Source: Demequina aurantiaca
Lineage (GTDB): Bacteria; Actinomycetota; Actinomycetes; Actinomycetales; Demequinaceae
Assembly (NCBI RefSeq): GCF_000975135.1
Contig: NZ_BBRF01000001.1
Location: 531,591-595,590 of the forward strand
Reading direction: 5' to 3'
DNA length: 64,000 nucleotides
Position numbers and translations under genes: made by a program. The notes beneath the pieces were generated by a model that saw nothing but the letters and a program-made list of their open reading frames with translations, made no database searches and was not told the origin of the DNA. Of the stretch, positions 25,556 to 34,130 are shown piece by piece. The first letter of the stretch is position 1. Each line of letters opens with the position of its first letter.

Positions 25556-27388
25556 ATGGCGACCAAGCAGGACGTCCACACCCCGATGTCCAAGTCGGCG
25601 CTCAGCAAGGCGGTCTTCTGGCCCGGCGCGATCCTGATCCTTGGCTTCTGTCTCTACGCCATCATCTGGCCCGACTCCGCTGAAGCACTCTTCGCTCAGA
25701 TCCAGTCCGGCATCGTGTCGGGATTCGGCTGGTACTACGTGCTCATTGCCGCGGTGTTCGTGGCGTTCACCCTGTTCATCGGCTTTAGCCGGTTCGGCAA
25801 CATCAAGTTGGGACGGGCTGGGGACAAGCCGGCATTCTCACTATTCTCGTGGTTCGCACTGCTCTTCGCGGCCGGCATGGGCATCGGCCTGGTCTTCTAC
25901 GGCGTCGCGGAACCTCTCGCGCACTACGCCGACCCCCGCCCAGGAGTGACCGGCACTCCCGAGCAACTCGCGCAGGCCTCCATGACTCAAACATTCCTCC
26001 ACTGGGGAATCCACGCGTGGTCGATCTACATCGTGGTGGGCGTCTCAATCGCTTATGCCGTGCACCGGCGCGGGCGTCCCGTGTCGATCAGGTGGGCGCT
26101 CGAACCTCTCCTGGGCGCCAGAGTCAAGGGACGCTGGGGTGACGTGATTGACGTCACCGCCGTGGTCGGCACCATGTTTGGTGTGGCGACGTCTTTGGGA
26201 CTCGGCGTGCTCCAAATGAGTTCCGGGCTCGACTCGGCGGGCATAGCGCAACCCACCACCAGTACTCAGATCATGCTGATCGTCATCATCACGATCTTCA
26301 CCATTTTCTCCTTGGTCACCGGCCTGCAAAAGGGCATGAAGTGGTTGTCCAGCATCAACCTGGCGCTCGCCGGCGGGATCTTGCTGTACGTACTTTTCGC
26401 GGGCCCCACGCTCTTCATCCTGCGGGAGTTCGTCCAAGATGTGGGTGCGTACGTACAGAGCTTTGTGGGACTGAGCTTCAACGTCTCGGCCTACGCGGGC
26501 GAGGCCGGCGAGCAATGGCAGGCCGCATGGACCACCTTCTACTGGGGTTGGTGGATCTCCTGGGCGCCGTTCGTCGGCATCTTTATCGCGCGTGTTTCCA
26601 AGGGGCGCACCGTTCGCGAGTTCGTCTGGGGCGTGCTGCTCGTCCCGACGTCCATCGCCTTTCTGTGGTTCGCCACGCTGGGAGGCACGGCCATCTACCG
26701 CGAACTCTACGGCGACGGCGGGCTCATCGGTCCCAATGGCGAGGTCGATTACAACGGTTCTCTGTTCGCGATGCTCGACGGCCTGCCAGGCGGCGCGGCC
26801 GTAAGTTACGGCGCAATCCTATTGATCGGGCTGTTCTTCATCACGTCCTCGGACTCCGGCTCGCTGGTGCTGGGAATGCTCACGTCGGGAGGGGCAGAGA
26901 ACCCTCGCCAGTGGTTGCGTGTTTTCTGGGCGGTGACGACGGCTCTCGTGGCAATTGCCCTGTTGCTCAGTGGGGGCCTGACCGCGCTACAGACGGCGGC
27001 CATCATCACGGCTTTGCCATTCTCGGTGGTGATGATCGGCATGATGTTGGCCACCCTCAAGGCGTTCCGACGCGAACATCAAAGCTACCTGCGCGACAAC
27101 CGACAGGACTTTGTCGAGCATGTTTCTGAATACGTTGGCGATGAGTATGGCCTGGAGTCCACGGACCAACAGGCCGCGCCCATCAAGTACAAGGTGTCGT
27201 GGCTTCAGAAGCTGGGGCGCGCGCCCGAGCGTGAGGAGATTCCCAACGCCAAGGTGGGCGCGTCCGGCGGGGTGCAATCACCCGCACCAAACTCGGAAAC
27301 CTTCGCTGACGAAGACGAGGTCAGCCCCTCGTTCATCAACTCCTCTACCGACGAGATCGTCACGCCGGTGAAGGACGACCGTTCCTAG
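25556..27388 (+). CDS. BCCT-family glycine betaine/carnitine/choline transporter
   Basis: 610-residue transporter with twelve hydrophobic segments. The family's substrate-binding TM segments are visible: GMGIGLVFYGVAEPLAHY (glycine-rich TM3) and the Trp-rich FYWGWWISWAPFVGIFIARVSKGRTVREF (TM8). It takes up quaternary ammonium osmolytes with Na+ or H+. The C-terminal about 110 residues are hydrophilic, the region that senses osmotic stress in BetP. Start ATG behind GGGAG. The stop overlaps the convergent GyrI-like gene by 4 bp. Confidence 0.92.
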   Translation: MATKQDVHTPMSKSALSKAVFWPGAILILGFCLYAIIWPDSAEALFAQIQSGIVSGFGWYYVLIAAVFVAFTLFIGFSRFGNIKLGRAGDKPAFSLFSWFALLFAAGMGIGLVFYGVAEPLAHYADPRPGVTGTPEQLAQASMTQTFLHWGIHAWSIYIVVGVSIAYAVHRRGRPVSIRWALEPLLGARVKGRWGDVIDVTAVVGTMFGVATSLGLGVLQMSSGLDSAGIAQPTTSTQIMLIVIITIFTIFSLVTGLQKGMKWLSSINLALAGGILLYVLFAGPTLFILREFVQDVGAYVQSFVGLSFNVSAYAGEAGEQWQAAWTTFYWGWWISWAPFVGIFIARVSKGRTVREFVWGVLLVPTSIAFLWFATLGGTAIYRELYGDGGLIGPNGEVDYNGSLFAMLDGLPGGAAVSYGAILLIGLFFITSSDSGSLVLGMLTSGGAENPRQWLRVFWAVTTALVAIALLLSGGLTALQTAAIITALPFSVVMIGMMLATLKAFRREHQSYLRDNRQDFVEHVSEYVGDEYGLESTDQQAAPIKYKVSWLQKLGRAPEREEIPNAKVGASGGVQSPAPNSETFADEDEVSPSFINSSTDEIVTPVKDDRS

Positions 27389-27882
27389 TCGCGCGTCAGA
27401 ATCGCGACTTCGACGGGACCCTCAAGGCCCTCATCACCCTCGCGGGGATCGTCGAGATAGAACTCAACACGTGACGCCCACTCGCCGTCCACGCCCGGTT
27501 CGACGTCAAAATTGAGGTCGTTCAGATCTGCCCACATCATGGTCTCGCGGGTGACCTCGTCGAGGTTGTCAAAAGGACCCTCGTAGGAGGCGACTGCGTA
27601 GCGCCCCGGGGGAAGCACATCGGCGACGTAAGGAAGATCAATCCAGGTATTCTCCGGAATCACCCAGCCCACGTCAACGGTGAACGGGCCCCGCATGTCG
27701 AGCCTGCGATACCTCACCAACGAAGGACCGGTGGGGTTAATCCCTCGCGCTGCGAGGTAGACATCGAGCTGGTCGTAGGCGGCACCGATGCGCTGGCCAA
27801 TGTCATGCATCGTCACTGTCACCGGCAACGCCACATAGGTGACGGGTTCGCGACTTTCCACGCGGAACGTTGCGTTCGACAT
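27385..27882 (-). CDS. GyrI-like small-molecule-binding domain protein
   Basis: 165-residue standalone GyrI-like (SHS2-type, AraC effector-binding) domain. Evidence is the start of the fold at FRVESREPVTYVALPVTVTMHDIGQRIGAAYDQLDVYLAARG, then DVGWVIPE and the LPPGRYAVASYEGPFDNLDEV block. These domains bind diverse small molecules, and some are hydrolases. There is no DNA-binding domain. It is 4 bp downstream of the flavodoxin-like gene, so the two are co-transcribed. Confidence 0.82.
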   Translation of the reverse strand: MSNATFRVESREPVTYVALPVTVTMHDIGQRIGAAYDQLDVYLAARGINPTGPSLVRYRRLDMRGPFTVDVGWVIPENTWIDLPYVADVLPPGRYAVASYEGPFDNLDEVTRETMMWADLNDLNFDVEPGVDGEWASRVEFYLDDPREGDEGLEGPVEVAILTRD

Positions 27883-27886
27883 GTCG

Positions 27887-28615
27887 CTAGGCCCGGTACT
27901 CGGGGTTGGGGTGGTCGAAGCGGGCGCCGTCGCTCCACGCCTCGCTGGAGTTGCCCCCTGCCGGATAGCCGCCAGAGTCCTTGAGCCACCGCGCCGCGTG
28001 CATCAGGTTCCACGTCATGAACGTAGTGTTGCGGCGCGTGAAGTCGGTCTCTGGTCCTCCGCTGCCCTCGTCGAGGAAAGACGGCCCCGGGCCGACGGGC
28101 CCAATCCAGCCAGCATCGGCGTTGGGGGGAATGGTGTAGCCCAGGTGCTGCAGCGAATAGAGGACGTTCATGGCCACGTGCTTGATGCCGTCCTCGTTAC
28201 CGGTGACGAGGACGCCGGCGGTGCGCCCGTAGTAGAGAAATTGGCCCCGATCGTTCGTCTCCCCCGACAAAGCGTAGAGACGCTCGATCAGTCGTGTCGC
28301 AACCGACGACTTGTCCCCCAGCCAAATTGGTGTGCCGATCACCAAGATGTCGGCGTCGAGAATCCGATGCTTCAGGTCCGGCCACCCGTCGCTCGCCTGA
28401 CTGCCGCCCGGAACATCCGCGCGCATGTCGGGATAGACGCCGGGGGCCAGGTCGAAGTCCACGGCGCGGATGACATCCACGTCAACCCCGTTCTCCCGCA
28501 TGATCGCGATCGAGTTATCCATCAGGCCCTGAGTGTGGCTGAGCTCAGGGCTGGGCTTCAGCGTGCAGTTCACAAAACATGCCTTGAGATCAGTGAAATC
28601 AGTGTCGGTGCTCAT
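27887..28615 (-). CDS. Flavodoxin-like NAD(P)H oxidoreductase
   Basis: 242 residues from ATG 28615 (MSTDTDFTDLKACFVNCTLKPSPE); the frame continues upstream to 28681 without protein-like sequence. It is of the NADPH-dependent FMN-reductase/flavodoxin family: FMN phosphate loop CTLKPSPELSHTQGL, ADILVIGTPIWLGDKSSVATRLIERL, and YYGRTAGVLVTGNEDGIKHV. It should bind FMN and reduce quinones or other acceptors. It is divergent from the third Pr6Pr gene. Confidence 0.85.
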   Translation of the reverse strand: MSTDTDFTDLKACFVNCTLKPSPELSHTQGLMDNSIAIMRENGVDVDVIRAVDFDLAPGVYPDMRADVPGGSQASDGWPDLKHRILDADILVIGTPIWLGDKSSVATRLIERLYALSGETNDRGQFLYYGRTAGVLVTGNEDGIKHVAMNVLYSLQHLGYTIPPNADAGWIGPVGPGPSFLDEGSGGPETDFTRRNTTFMTWNLMHAARWLKDSGGYPAGGNSSEAWSDGARFDHPNPEYRA

Positions 28616-28668
28616 GGTTTCGACGCTACGCGAGCCACGGCACGCTCGCCACCCCATAGTCTGAGCCG

Positions 28669-29382
28669 GTGAACAAAGCACTCCTGTATTCCCGACTCGT
28701 CATGATGGGACTCATCGCGTCTGCGTTGCTGGCCACTCTGACTGATACGTCTGGACGGGTGCCCTCATCATTCTTGGAGATCGCCACCTACTTCACCTTT
28801 CAGGCCAACGTCATTGCGATGGCCACCTGGGGGGCCCTCGTGTTCTACGCCGTGCAGCGTCAGCGCCGCGGCGATGCCAGCCCACGCTGGCTCGAATACG
28901 CACGGGCGTTCACGGCTGCCAATCTGGTCGCCATCGGTGCGATTTACTGGATCGCGATTGCTCCGCTGGGTCTCCAGGATGGACCACAACTCATCTACGT
29001 GATGGTCGTCTCGCATCTGGTGACCCCGCTCTACGCCGCCGTCGAGCACATGCTCGTGGGGTCACGCACACCACTGCCTTGGCGTCACGTCTGGTGGCTG
29101 ACGACGTATGCGACGGTCTGGGTCTGTATTGCGGTGCTCCGGTCCTTGCTCGGCGGAACAGCCGTGTACGACTACCTCGACACCGCGCTCGGATTCACCG
29201 CCATCGTGACGGGCCTCGCCTGGAACTACGCCATTCTCTTCGGAGCATCGATGGGTGCCATGCGAATTCGCCGCTGGCGACGCTGGTCGGAAACAGGGAC
29301 GCGCCTCACGCCACGGCAAGGGGTCTCGACGCCGCCGCTAGATGAGGGAACGCGCCTCAGCGCACCGACTCTGCATCGATGA
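28669..29382 (+). CDS. Pr6Pr-family membrane protein (copy 3)
   Basis: 237 residues starting with GTG. It is the most diverged of the three copies but keeps the layout: EIATYFTFQANVIAMATWGALVFYAVQRQ, ANLVAIGAIYWIAIAPLG, HLVTPLYAAVEHMLVGSRTPLPW and YDYLDTALGF. Six hydrophobic segments. It has an extra basic, Thr-rich C-terminal tail. The 3' end overlaps the convergent YkvA gene by 26 bp. Function unknown. Confidence 0.82.
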   Translation: MNKALLYSRLVMMGLIASALLATLTDTSGRVPSSFLEIATYFTFQANVIAMATWGALVFYAVQRQRRGDASPRWLEYARAFTAANLVAIGAIYWIAIAPLGLQDGPQLIYVMVVSHLVTPLYAAVEHMLVGSRTPLPWRHVWWLTTYATVWVCIAVLRSLLGGTAVYDYLDTALGFTAIVTGLAWNYAILFGASMGAMRIRRWRRWSETGTRLTPRQGVSTPPLDEGTRLSAPTLHR

Positions 29383-29617
29383 TGACGCCGTCTCGCTCCA
29401 ACTGTGCTTCCCACTTCTGCTTCTCGCGGGTCGCGAGCATCAGCATCACTCCCCACAATCCCAGATCATCGATAAGCCCGATCGGACCCAGGAATGCCTC
29501 CGGAATGAAGTCAATCGGCCACAGCGTATAGGCGATGGTGCCGGCGAAAGCCAGCCACGTCATCGGCGCGACCTTGTATTGGCCCGTGCGCACGGCCTTG
29601 AAGAAACTCCACCACAT
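29357..29617 (-). CDS. YkvA-like DUF1232 membrane protein
   Basis: 86 residues from ATG 29617, chosen because GGAGG lies just upstream; an in-frame codon at 29635 would put this ribosome site inside the gene. The DUF1232 hallmark is YTLWPIDFIPEAFLGPIGLIDDLGLWGVMLML, a two-helix membrane hairpin with the conserved PxDxxP and DD motifs. Its role is unknown; plant ARMET-like and bacterial YkvA homologues are uncharacterised. Confidence 0.85.
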   Translation of the reverse strand: MWWSFFKAVRTGQYKVAPMTWLAFAGTIAYTLWPIDFIPEAFLGPIGLIDDLGLWGVMLMLATREKQKWEAQLERDGVIIDAESVR

Positions 29618-29721
29618 CGTCACACCTCCGGACACTGGCGCGGGCTCGTCACCCGCTCACTTCTTTGCCGACAGTTGACTTTAAGGTTACGCCTCGCTGG
29701 TGACATTCACCAGGGTTCCCA

Positions 29722-30222
29722 CTACGCGGAGGGCGAAGTGACCTCGCGCAGTTCGCCCGAGTGCACGTCAAAGACAAATCCGCGCACCTGCGTGGCGTCT
29801 ACCAGGAAGGGGTTGCGGCGCACGCGCTCAATGGACTGGCGCAAGTCCGCGTCCAGATCACGGAAGCTCTCTGGGCTCCACGTGGGCTTGAGCCCGGTCT
29901 CGTCGAGTAGCTGGTTGCGCAATTCGTCATCGGTGAACGTCAGCGCGCCGCAGTCCGTGTGGTGGACGAGCACAATTTCGCGAGTTCCAAGCTTGCGCTG
30001 AGAGATGACCAAGGATCGGATCACGTCGTCCGTCACCACGCCACCGGCGTTGCGGATGATGTGTGCGTCACCCAGGTCGAGCCCGAGCATCGCGAACGTG
30101 TCGAGGCGGGAGTCCATGCAGGACACCACGGCGAGCTTGAGCTTGGGGGGGAGAGGGAGGTCCGGCGTGAAGGATTCGGCATACGCGCGGTTGTTCTTCA
30201 CTAGCTGATCGGCGACTGTCAT
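29722..30222 (-). CDS. Beta-class carbonic anhydrase
   Basis: 166-residue beta-carbonic anhydrase that interconverts CO2 and bicarbonate. Zinc ligands are Cys35 (in SCMDSR), His88 and Cys91 (in HHTDCG). The catalytic Asp37-Arg39 dyad is present, and GDAHIIRNAGG is conserved. It is shorter than plant-type enzymes, as in the actinobacterial clade. ATG is preceded by a GGAG-type site. It is isolated, with 253 bp of upstream non-coding DNA in which I see no clear element. Confidence 0.93.
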   Translation of the reverse strand: MTVADQLVKNNRAYAESFTPDLPLPPKLKLAVVSCMDSRLDTFAMLGLDLGDAHIIRNAGGVVTDDVIRSLVISQRKLGTREIVLVHHTDCGALTFTDDELRNQLLDETGLKPTWSPESFRDLDADLRQSIERVRRNPFLVDATQVRGFVFDVHSGELREVTSPSA

Positions 30223-30476
30223 TCGGCTTCTCCATCGTTCGGGCGCGCGGGGAACTATCTGGCCGCGCTGGACTCCGTTCAGAATAGGGCAAACAGCGCC
30301 TGGATCTCACCCCAAACTGGCGACCAGTCGCCCTCGCGTCAGGATGGCCGCACGGTTCGGAGGCGGCCACGCGCGGAGCGATCGTCACTTTTGCGAGCAC
30401 CATGGGCGGACGTAGACTCAAATAAGCAAGTCGAATTGATTCGACGCCCCCTCAAACCTCAACCGAAGGGCCTCGC

Positions 30477-31247
30477 ATGTCACGCATCTTCATCACAGGA
30501 TCCGCCCAAGGTATAGGCGCCGAGTGCGCGCGCCAACTCCTCGCAGCCGGGCACGAGGTCGTCCTTCACGCACGTGACGCCGACCGCGCCAGTGCCGCGA
30601 GGGCCACCAATCCCGGAGCGAGCGCCGTCGTCACCGGCGAGCTGGCGAACATGGAATCGACCCGCGCACTCGCCGCTGCGGCCGAGGCCGCCGGTCCATA
30701 CGACGTCATCATTCACAATGCAGGGGTGGGCGGCGGTAGCGGCGACCGAACCGAGACCGCCGATGGCCTCGAGCGCGTCTTCCACATCAACGTGGTGGCG
30801 CCATACATTCTCACCTGCTTGATGGCGCTCGCTCCACGGATGATCTACTTGACCTCGGGGCTGGAAGCTGACGGTCATTGGGTGGCGGACGACCTGCAGT
30901 GGACCGGCCGCGAATGGAACAGCATGCAGGCGTACTCGGACTCCAAGTTGCACGATTCGATGCTGGGTTTTGAGCTCGCCGCGCGCCACCCCGAGTCGAT
31001 TGTCAACGTGGTCGACCCCGGCTGGATCAAGACTCAGCTGGGCGGCCCCGACGCGTGGGACCCCGTGTCCGAGGGCGCTGAGACTCAGGTGTGGCTCGCG
31101 ACGTCAACCGAGGCGGTCGCGACAACCTCGGGACAATACGTCAAGCGCCGCGAAGTACTCGAGCCCAACCCCGCTACTCAGGATGTTGCCGCTCGGGCGG
31201 CTCTGATGAAGGAACTCAAGCGCATCACCGGACTCCAGTTTCCTTAA
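30477..31247 (+). CDS. Short-chain dehydrogenase/reductase
   Basis: 256-residue SDR. The cofactor motif is GSAQGIG (residues 7-13), the NNAG equivalent is HNAGVGG, and the catalytic Tyr-Lys pair is in YSDSKLHD. The FITGSAQGIGAECARQLLAAGHEVVLHARD opening suggests NADP preference (Arg after the second strand). The substrate is unknown. It lies 213 bp upstream of galT and is probably a separate unit. Confidence 0.88.
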   Translation: MSRIFITGSAQGIGAECARQLLAAGHEVVLHARDADRASAARATNPGASAVVTGELANMESTRALAAAAEAAGPYDVIIHNAGVGGGSGDRTETADGLERVFHINVVAPYILTCLMALAPRMIYLTSGLEADGHWVADDLQWTGREWNSMQAYSDSKLHDSMLGFELAARHPESIVNVVDPGWIKTQLGGPDAWDPVSEGAETQVWLATSTEAVATTSGQYVKRREVLEPNPATQDVAARAALMKELKRITGLQFP

Positions 31248-31395
31248 GACTGCATGCGCATTGGCGGTGTCGTATCGCCAACACAACGGTCCACCGGCGT
31301 CTACGTCATTGGCGTCGCGGTGTGTGCTCCATTGCTCGCAGACCGCTCCAACAATTGCCGCAAGTGCCAGCATCGGCTATTGTTCACGTTAACAT

Positions 31396-31442
31396 CGTGT
31401 TGACACGACGCGGTGAAGTATTGGACTGTGCACGGTCACAGT
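31396..31442 (+). promoter_or_regulatory. Two dyads upstream of galT
   Basis: CGTGT-TG-ACACG (31396-31407, containing a TTGACA-like hexamer at 31401 shifted by one base) and ACTGTG-N6-CACAGT (31425-31442). The second has the TGTG-N6-CACA spacing of CRP-type sites. Both lie within 65 bp of the galT start, so they are candidate regulator sites for the gal genes. Confidence 0.45.
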
Positions 31443-31460
31443 CTCCGATGAAGGGCACCA

Positions 31461-32651
31461 ATGAGTTCCGGGTCAGAGGCAAAGAAGCCAGGCAACGAGG
31501 AAGTAGCTCGCGACGAGACGATTCATGTCAGTCGCGACCGCCTCGCTGATGGCCGCGAGATCATCTATTTCGACGACCGCGGCACCACGCTGCCGGAGGC
31601 CCGCAAAGCCGACGCCCGCACCCTCGACCCGCGCCCCGCCACGGCCACGGCGCGCCAGGACCCTCTCACGGGCGAATGGATTTCAGTCGCGGCAGCCCGT
31701 CAGAATCGCGTGATGCTGCCGCCCGCGCACCTGGACCCGCTGGCACCGCAGTCCCCCACCAACCCCTCGGAAGTCCCCGACAACTACGACGTCGCGGTCT
31801 TCGAGAACCGCTCGCCGTCATTCGGCCCCCAACCAACCATCGAGGACACCGGCTTCTCCACCGAGATTGGCCTCGAGCGCACTGCACAGTCAGCGGGTCG
31901 ATGCGAGGTGGTGTGTTTCTCCCCCGAGCACGATGGTTCGTTCGCATCGCTCGGAGACCTGCGCGCTCGCACCGTCATCGAAGCCTGGGCGCACCGCACC
32001 TCGGAGCTATCCAAGATCCCTGCCGTTAAGCAAGTGTTCCCTTTCGAGAACCGGGGCGAGGCCATCGGCGTCACGCTGCACCACCCCCACGGCCAGATCT
32101 ACTCCTACCCGTATGTCACCCCTCGCACGCAGCGCCTGCAATCCAGCGTCGCCGCCTACGGCCAGTCGCTAATGGCAGACATCCTGGACCGCGAGCGTGA
32201 GGGCGACCGCGTGCTGATCGCAGGCGAGTACTGGACTGCTTTTGTGCCGTTCGCCGCGCGCTGGCCCGTCGAGATCCACGTCCTGCCCCACCGCGACGTG
32301 CCCGACTTCGCCCACACCTCGCTCGAGGAGCGCGACGAGCTCGCAATGCTCTACCCCCGCGTCCTACGCGGGGTCGACGCTCTCTACGACACCCCGACTC
32401 CGTACATCGGGGCGTGGCACCAGGCCCCGCTCGAGGGCGGCGACGGCATCCGGCTGATGGCCCAGGTCACGAGCCCCCGCCGCGCGGCCGACAAGCTCAA
32501 GTTCCTTGCTGGCTCCGAGGCCGCCATGGGTGCCTGGATCGCGGACGTCTCTCCCGAGGTGGCCGCCCAGAACTTGCGCGAAGCAATCGCCCGAGCCGAT
32601 GCATCGGCCGCCCCGTCGCTAACCGCAATCCCCCAGAAGGACGCCCGATGA
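31461..32651 (+). CDS. galT: Galactose-1-phosphate uridylyltransferase
   Basis: 396-residue GalT of the Leloir pathway, swapping UMP between UDP-glucose and galactose-1-phosphate. The catalytic HPH motif (residues 208-210, in LHHPHGQIYSYPYV) is intact. The N-terminal DPLTGEWISVAAARQNR and the C-terminal HQAPLEGGDGIRLMAQV are also family-typical. Its stop overlaps the galK start (ATGA). It contains one CCGATGCATCGG palindrome near its 3' end. Confidence 0.95.
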   Translation: MSSGSEAKKPGNEEVARDETIHVSRDRLADGREIIYFDDRGTTLPEARKADARTLDPRPATATARQDPLTGEWISVAAARQNRVMLPPAHLDPLAPQSPTNPSEVPDNYDVAVFENRSPSFGPQPTIEDTGFSTEIGLERTAQSAGRCEVVCFSPEHDGSFASLGDLRARTVIEAWAHRTSELSKIPAVKQVFPFENRGEAIGVTLHHPHGQIYSYPYVTPRTQRLQSSVAAYGQSLMADILDREREGDRVLIAGEYWTAFVPFAARWPVEIHVLPHRDVPDFAHTSLEERDELAMLYPRVLRGVDALYDTPTPYIGAWHQAPLEGGDGIRLMAQVTSPRRAADKLKFLAGSEAAMGAWIADVSPEVAAQNLREAIARADASAAPSLTAIPQKDAR

Positions 32652-33808
32652 CCGCCATTGAACCCGCTACACCCCACCTCGCCCAGGGGGGCGTATGGTC
32701 CGCCCCGGGCCGCGTCAACCTGATCGGCGAGCACACCGACTACAACGGCGGCTTGGTCCTTCCCCTCGCGATCGACCGCCGCACCACGTGTACGGTCACG
32801 CCACGCGAGGATCGCATCCTGCGCGTCACGTCGACTGCGGGTGATGGCGAAGCGATCGAGTTGAGCATTGATGAACTTGCCGCCGATGCCGTGTCGGGCT
32901 GGTCCGCGTACGTCCTTGGGGTGGCGTGGGCGTTGGGCGAGATGGGCTCCGACCTGTCAAGTGTCACGGGTCTCAACATCGAGCTCGACTCAGACGTACC
33001 GATCGGCGCGGGGCTGTCCTCCTCTGCCGCGATCGAATGCTCCGTCGCTGTCGCCCTGAACGACTTGTGGAGTCTCGGCCGGTCCCCAATGGAGCTTGCC
33101 CGTGCGGGTCGGCTCGCAGAGAACAGCGCCGTCGGTGCCCCCACGGGAATCATGGATCAGGCCGCCTCGATGCTGGGCGAGCAGGATCACGCAGTGTTCC
33201 TGGACTGCATGACCGAGGAGGCCCAGACCGTGCCGCTGCACCTCGAGGAGAACGCCCTCGCGCTACTGATTGTCGACACCCGCGTCGAACACGCTCACGC
33301 GACCGGCGGGTATGCCTCGCGCCGCGCCTCGTGTGAGAAGGGCGCAGCGGCAATGGGCGTCAAGTTCCTCAGCGAACTGTCGGTGGACGACCTACCTGAA
33401 CTGCAGAAGCGCGTCGACGACGAGACCTTCCGCCGCTGTCGCCACATCGTTACCGAGAACCAGCGTGTGCTCGATACGGTCGAGGCGCTGCGAACTAAGG
33501 GACCGCTTGCGATCGGCAACTTGCTGTGTGCGGGTCACGCTTCGATGCGCGACGACTTCGAGATCTCGGTGCCCGAGATGGACCTGGCGGTGGACACTGC
33601 GATGGCCAGCGGCGCGATCGGTGCCCGGCTCACCGGTGGTGGGTTTGGCGGTTCGATGGTCGCCCTGGTCCGCGACGGAGACGTTGACGCCATCTCCGCG
33701 GCGGTCGCGGCCGCCTTCGCGGGTGCGGGCTACACGGAGCCTCACTCGTTCACCGTTCACGCGGCCTCCGGGGCGAGGCGGGACGACTCCGAATCAACCA
33801 CCACGTGA
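32648..33808 (+). CDS. galK: Galactokinase
   Basis: 386 residues from ATG 32648, which overlaps the galT stop; the frame upstream runs through galT and is not used. GHMP-kinase phosphorylating galactose at C1. Signature GRVNLIGEHTDYNGG near the N-terminus, ATP-binding PIGAGLSSSAAIECSVA, catalytic region APTGIMDQAASMLG, and C-terminal ARLTGGGFGGSMVALV. The last codons and the stop (Thr-Thr-stop) are made by the start of a repeat element, so the C-terminus may be repeat-derived. Confidence 0.95.
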   Translation: MTAIEPATPHLAQGGVWSAPGRVNLIGEHTDYNGGLVLPLAIDRRTTCTVTPREDRILRVTSTAGDGEAIELSIDELAADAVSGWSAYVLGVAWALGEMGSDLSSVTGLNIELDSDVPIGAGLSSSAAIECSVAVALNDLWSLGRSPMELARAGRLAENSAVGAPTGIMDQAASMLGEQDHAVFLDCMTEEAQTVPLHLEENALALLIVDTRVEHAHATGGYASRRASCEKGAAAMGVKFLSELSVDDLPELQKRVDDETFRRCRHIVTENQRVLDTVEALRTKGPLAIGNLLCAGHASMRDDFEISVPEMDLAVDTAMASGAIGARLTGGGFGGSMVALVRDGDVDAISAAVAAAFAGAGYTEPHSFTVHAASGARRDDSESTTT

Positions 33809-33863
33809 ACATGGGACGAGATACCCGTCAAAAAGCAACCATTCCCTGAACGCAGGAAAGTTG
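33794..33863 (+). repeat. Paired 41-bp-spaced repeat, copy A
   Basis: Two related half-units, TCAACCACCACGTGAAC (33794-33810) and GCAACCATTCCCTGAAC (33835-33851). The cores GTGAAC at 33805 and CTGAAC at 33846 are 41 bp apart. The first half-unit supplies the galK stop codon. Same orientation as galK. Confidence 0.85.
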
Positions 33864-33996
33864 GGCCGGTGGCGCTCCCGGATTGTGAACACTCCAGCAC
33901 CATCACTCCAGCGCCGGCTCCCAGCGCGCACACCCCAGCACCGGCTCCCAGCACCACCACCCCAGCACCATCACCTCAGCGCGCACACCCCACCAT

Positions 33997-34052
33997 CACC
34001 GCTCCAGCGTCACCGCTCCAGCGTCACCGCTCCAGCGCCACCGCTCCAGCGT
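33997..34052. repeat. 4 x 14-bp tandem repeat ending a 160-bp low-complexity stretch
   Basis: Unit CACCGCTCCAGCGT repeated four times (third copy ends in C). It follows about 110 bp of degenerate CCAGCACC/CCAGCGC repeats from 33892 and runs straight into repeat copy B. No plausible gene is present in the 322-bp galK-galE gap; the short open frame there is pure low complexity. Confidence 0.9.
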
Positions 34053-34116
34053 TCAGGAAATGGTTGAATTTGAGAGCCTCGCAGGTCTGACGTTCACGTA
34101 GTGGTTGAAAATCTAG
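34046..34116 (-). repeat. Paired 41-bp-spaced repeat, copy B (inverted)
   Basis: On the minus strand: TCAACCACTACGTGAAC and TCAACCATTTCCTGAAC. Cores (read on +) GTTCAC at 34092 and GTTCAG at 34051 are 41 bp apart. It faces copy A across the tandem repeats and ends 15 bp before the galE ATG, so it lies in the galE leader. Confidence 0.85.
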
Positions 34117-34130
34117 GTAAGGATGTAAGC

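Noticed and set aside
33997-34052. Possible CRISPR array
   Set aside because: The 14-bp units are head-to-tail with no spacers and no cas genes are near, so it is a simple tandem repeat.
33869-34090. Short open frame in the galK-galE gap
   Set aside because: Its product is a pure Pro/Ala/Ser/Thr low-complexity sequence generated by the tandem repeats; no ribosome site.
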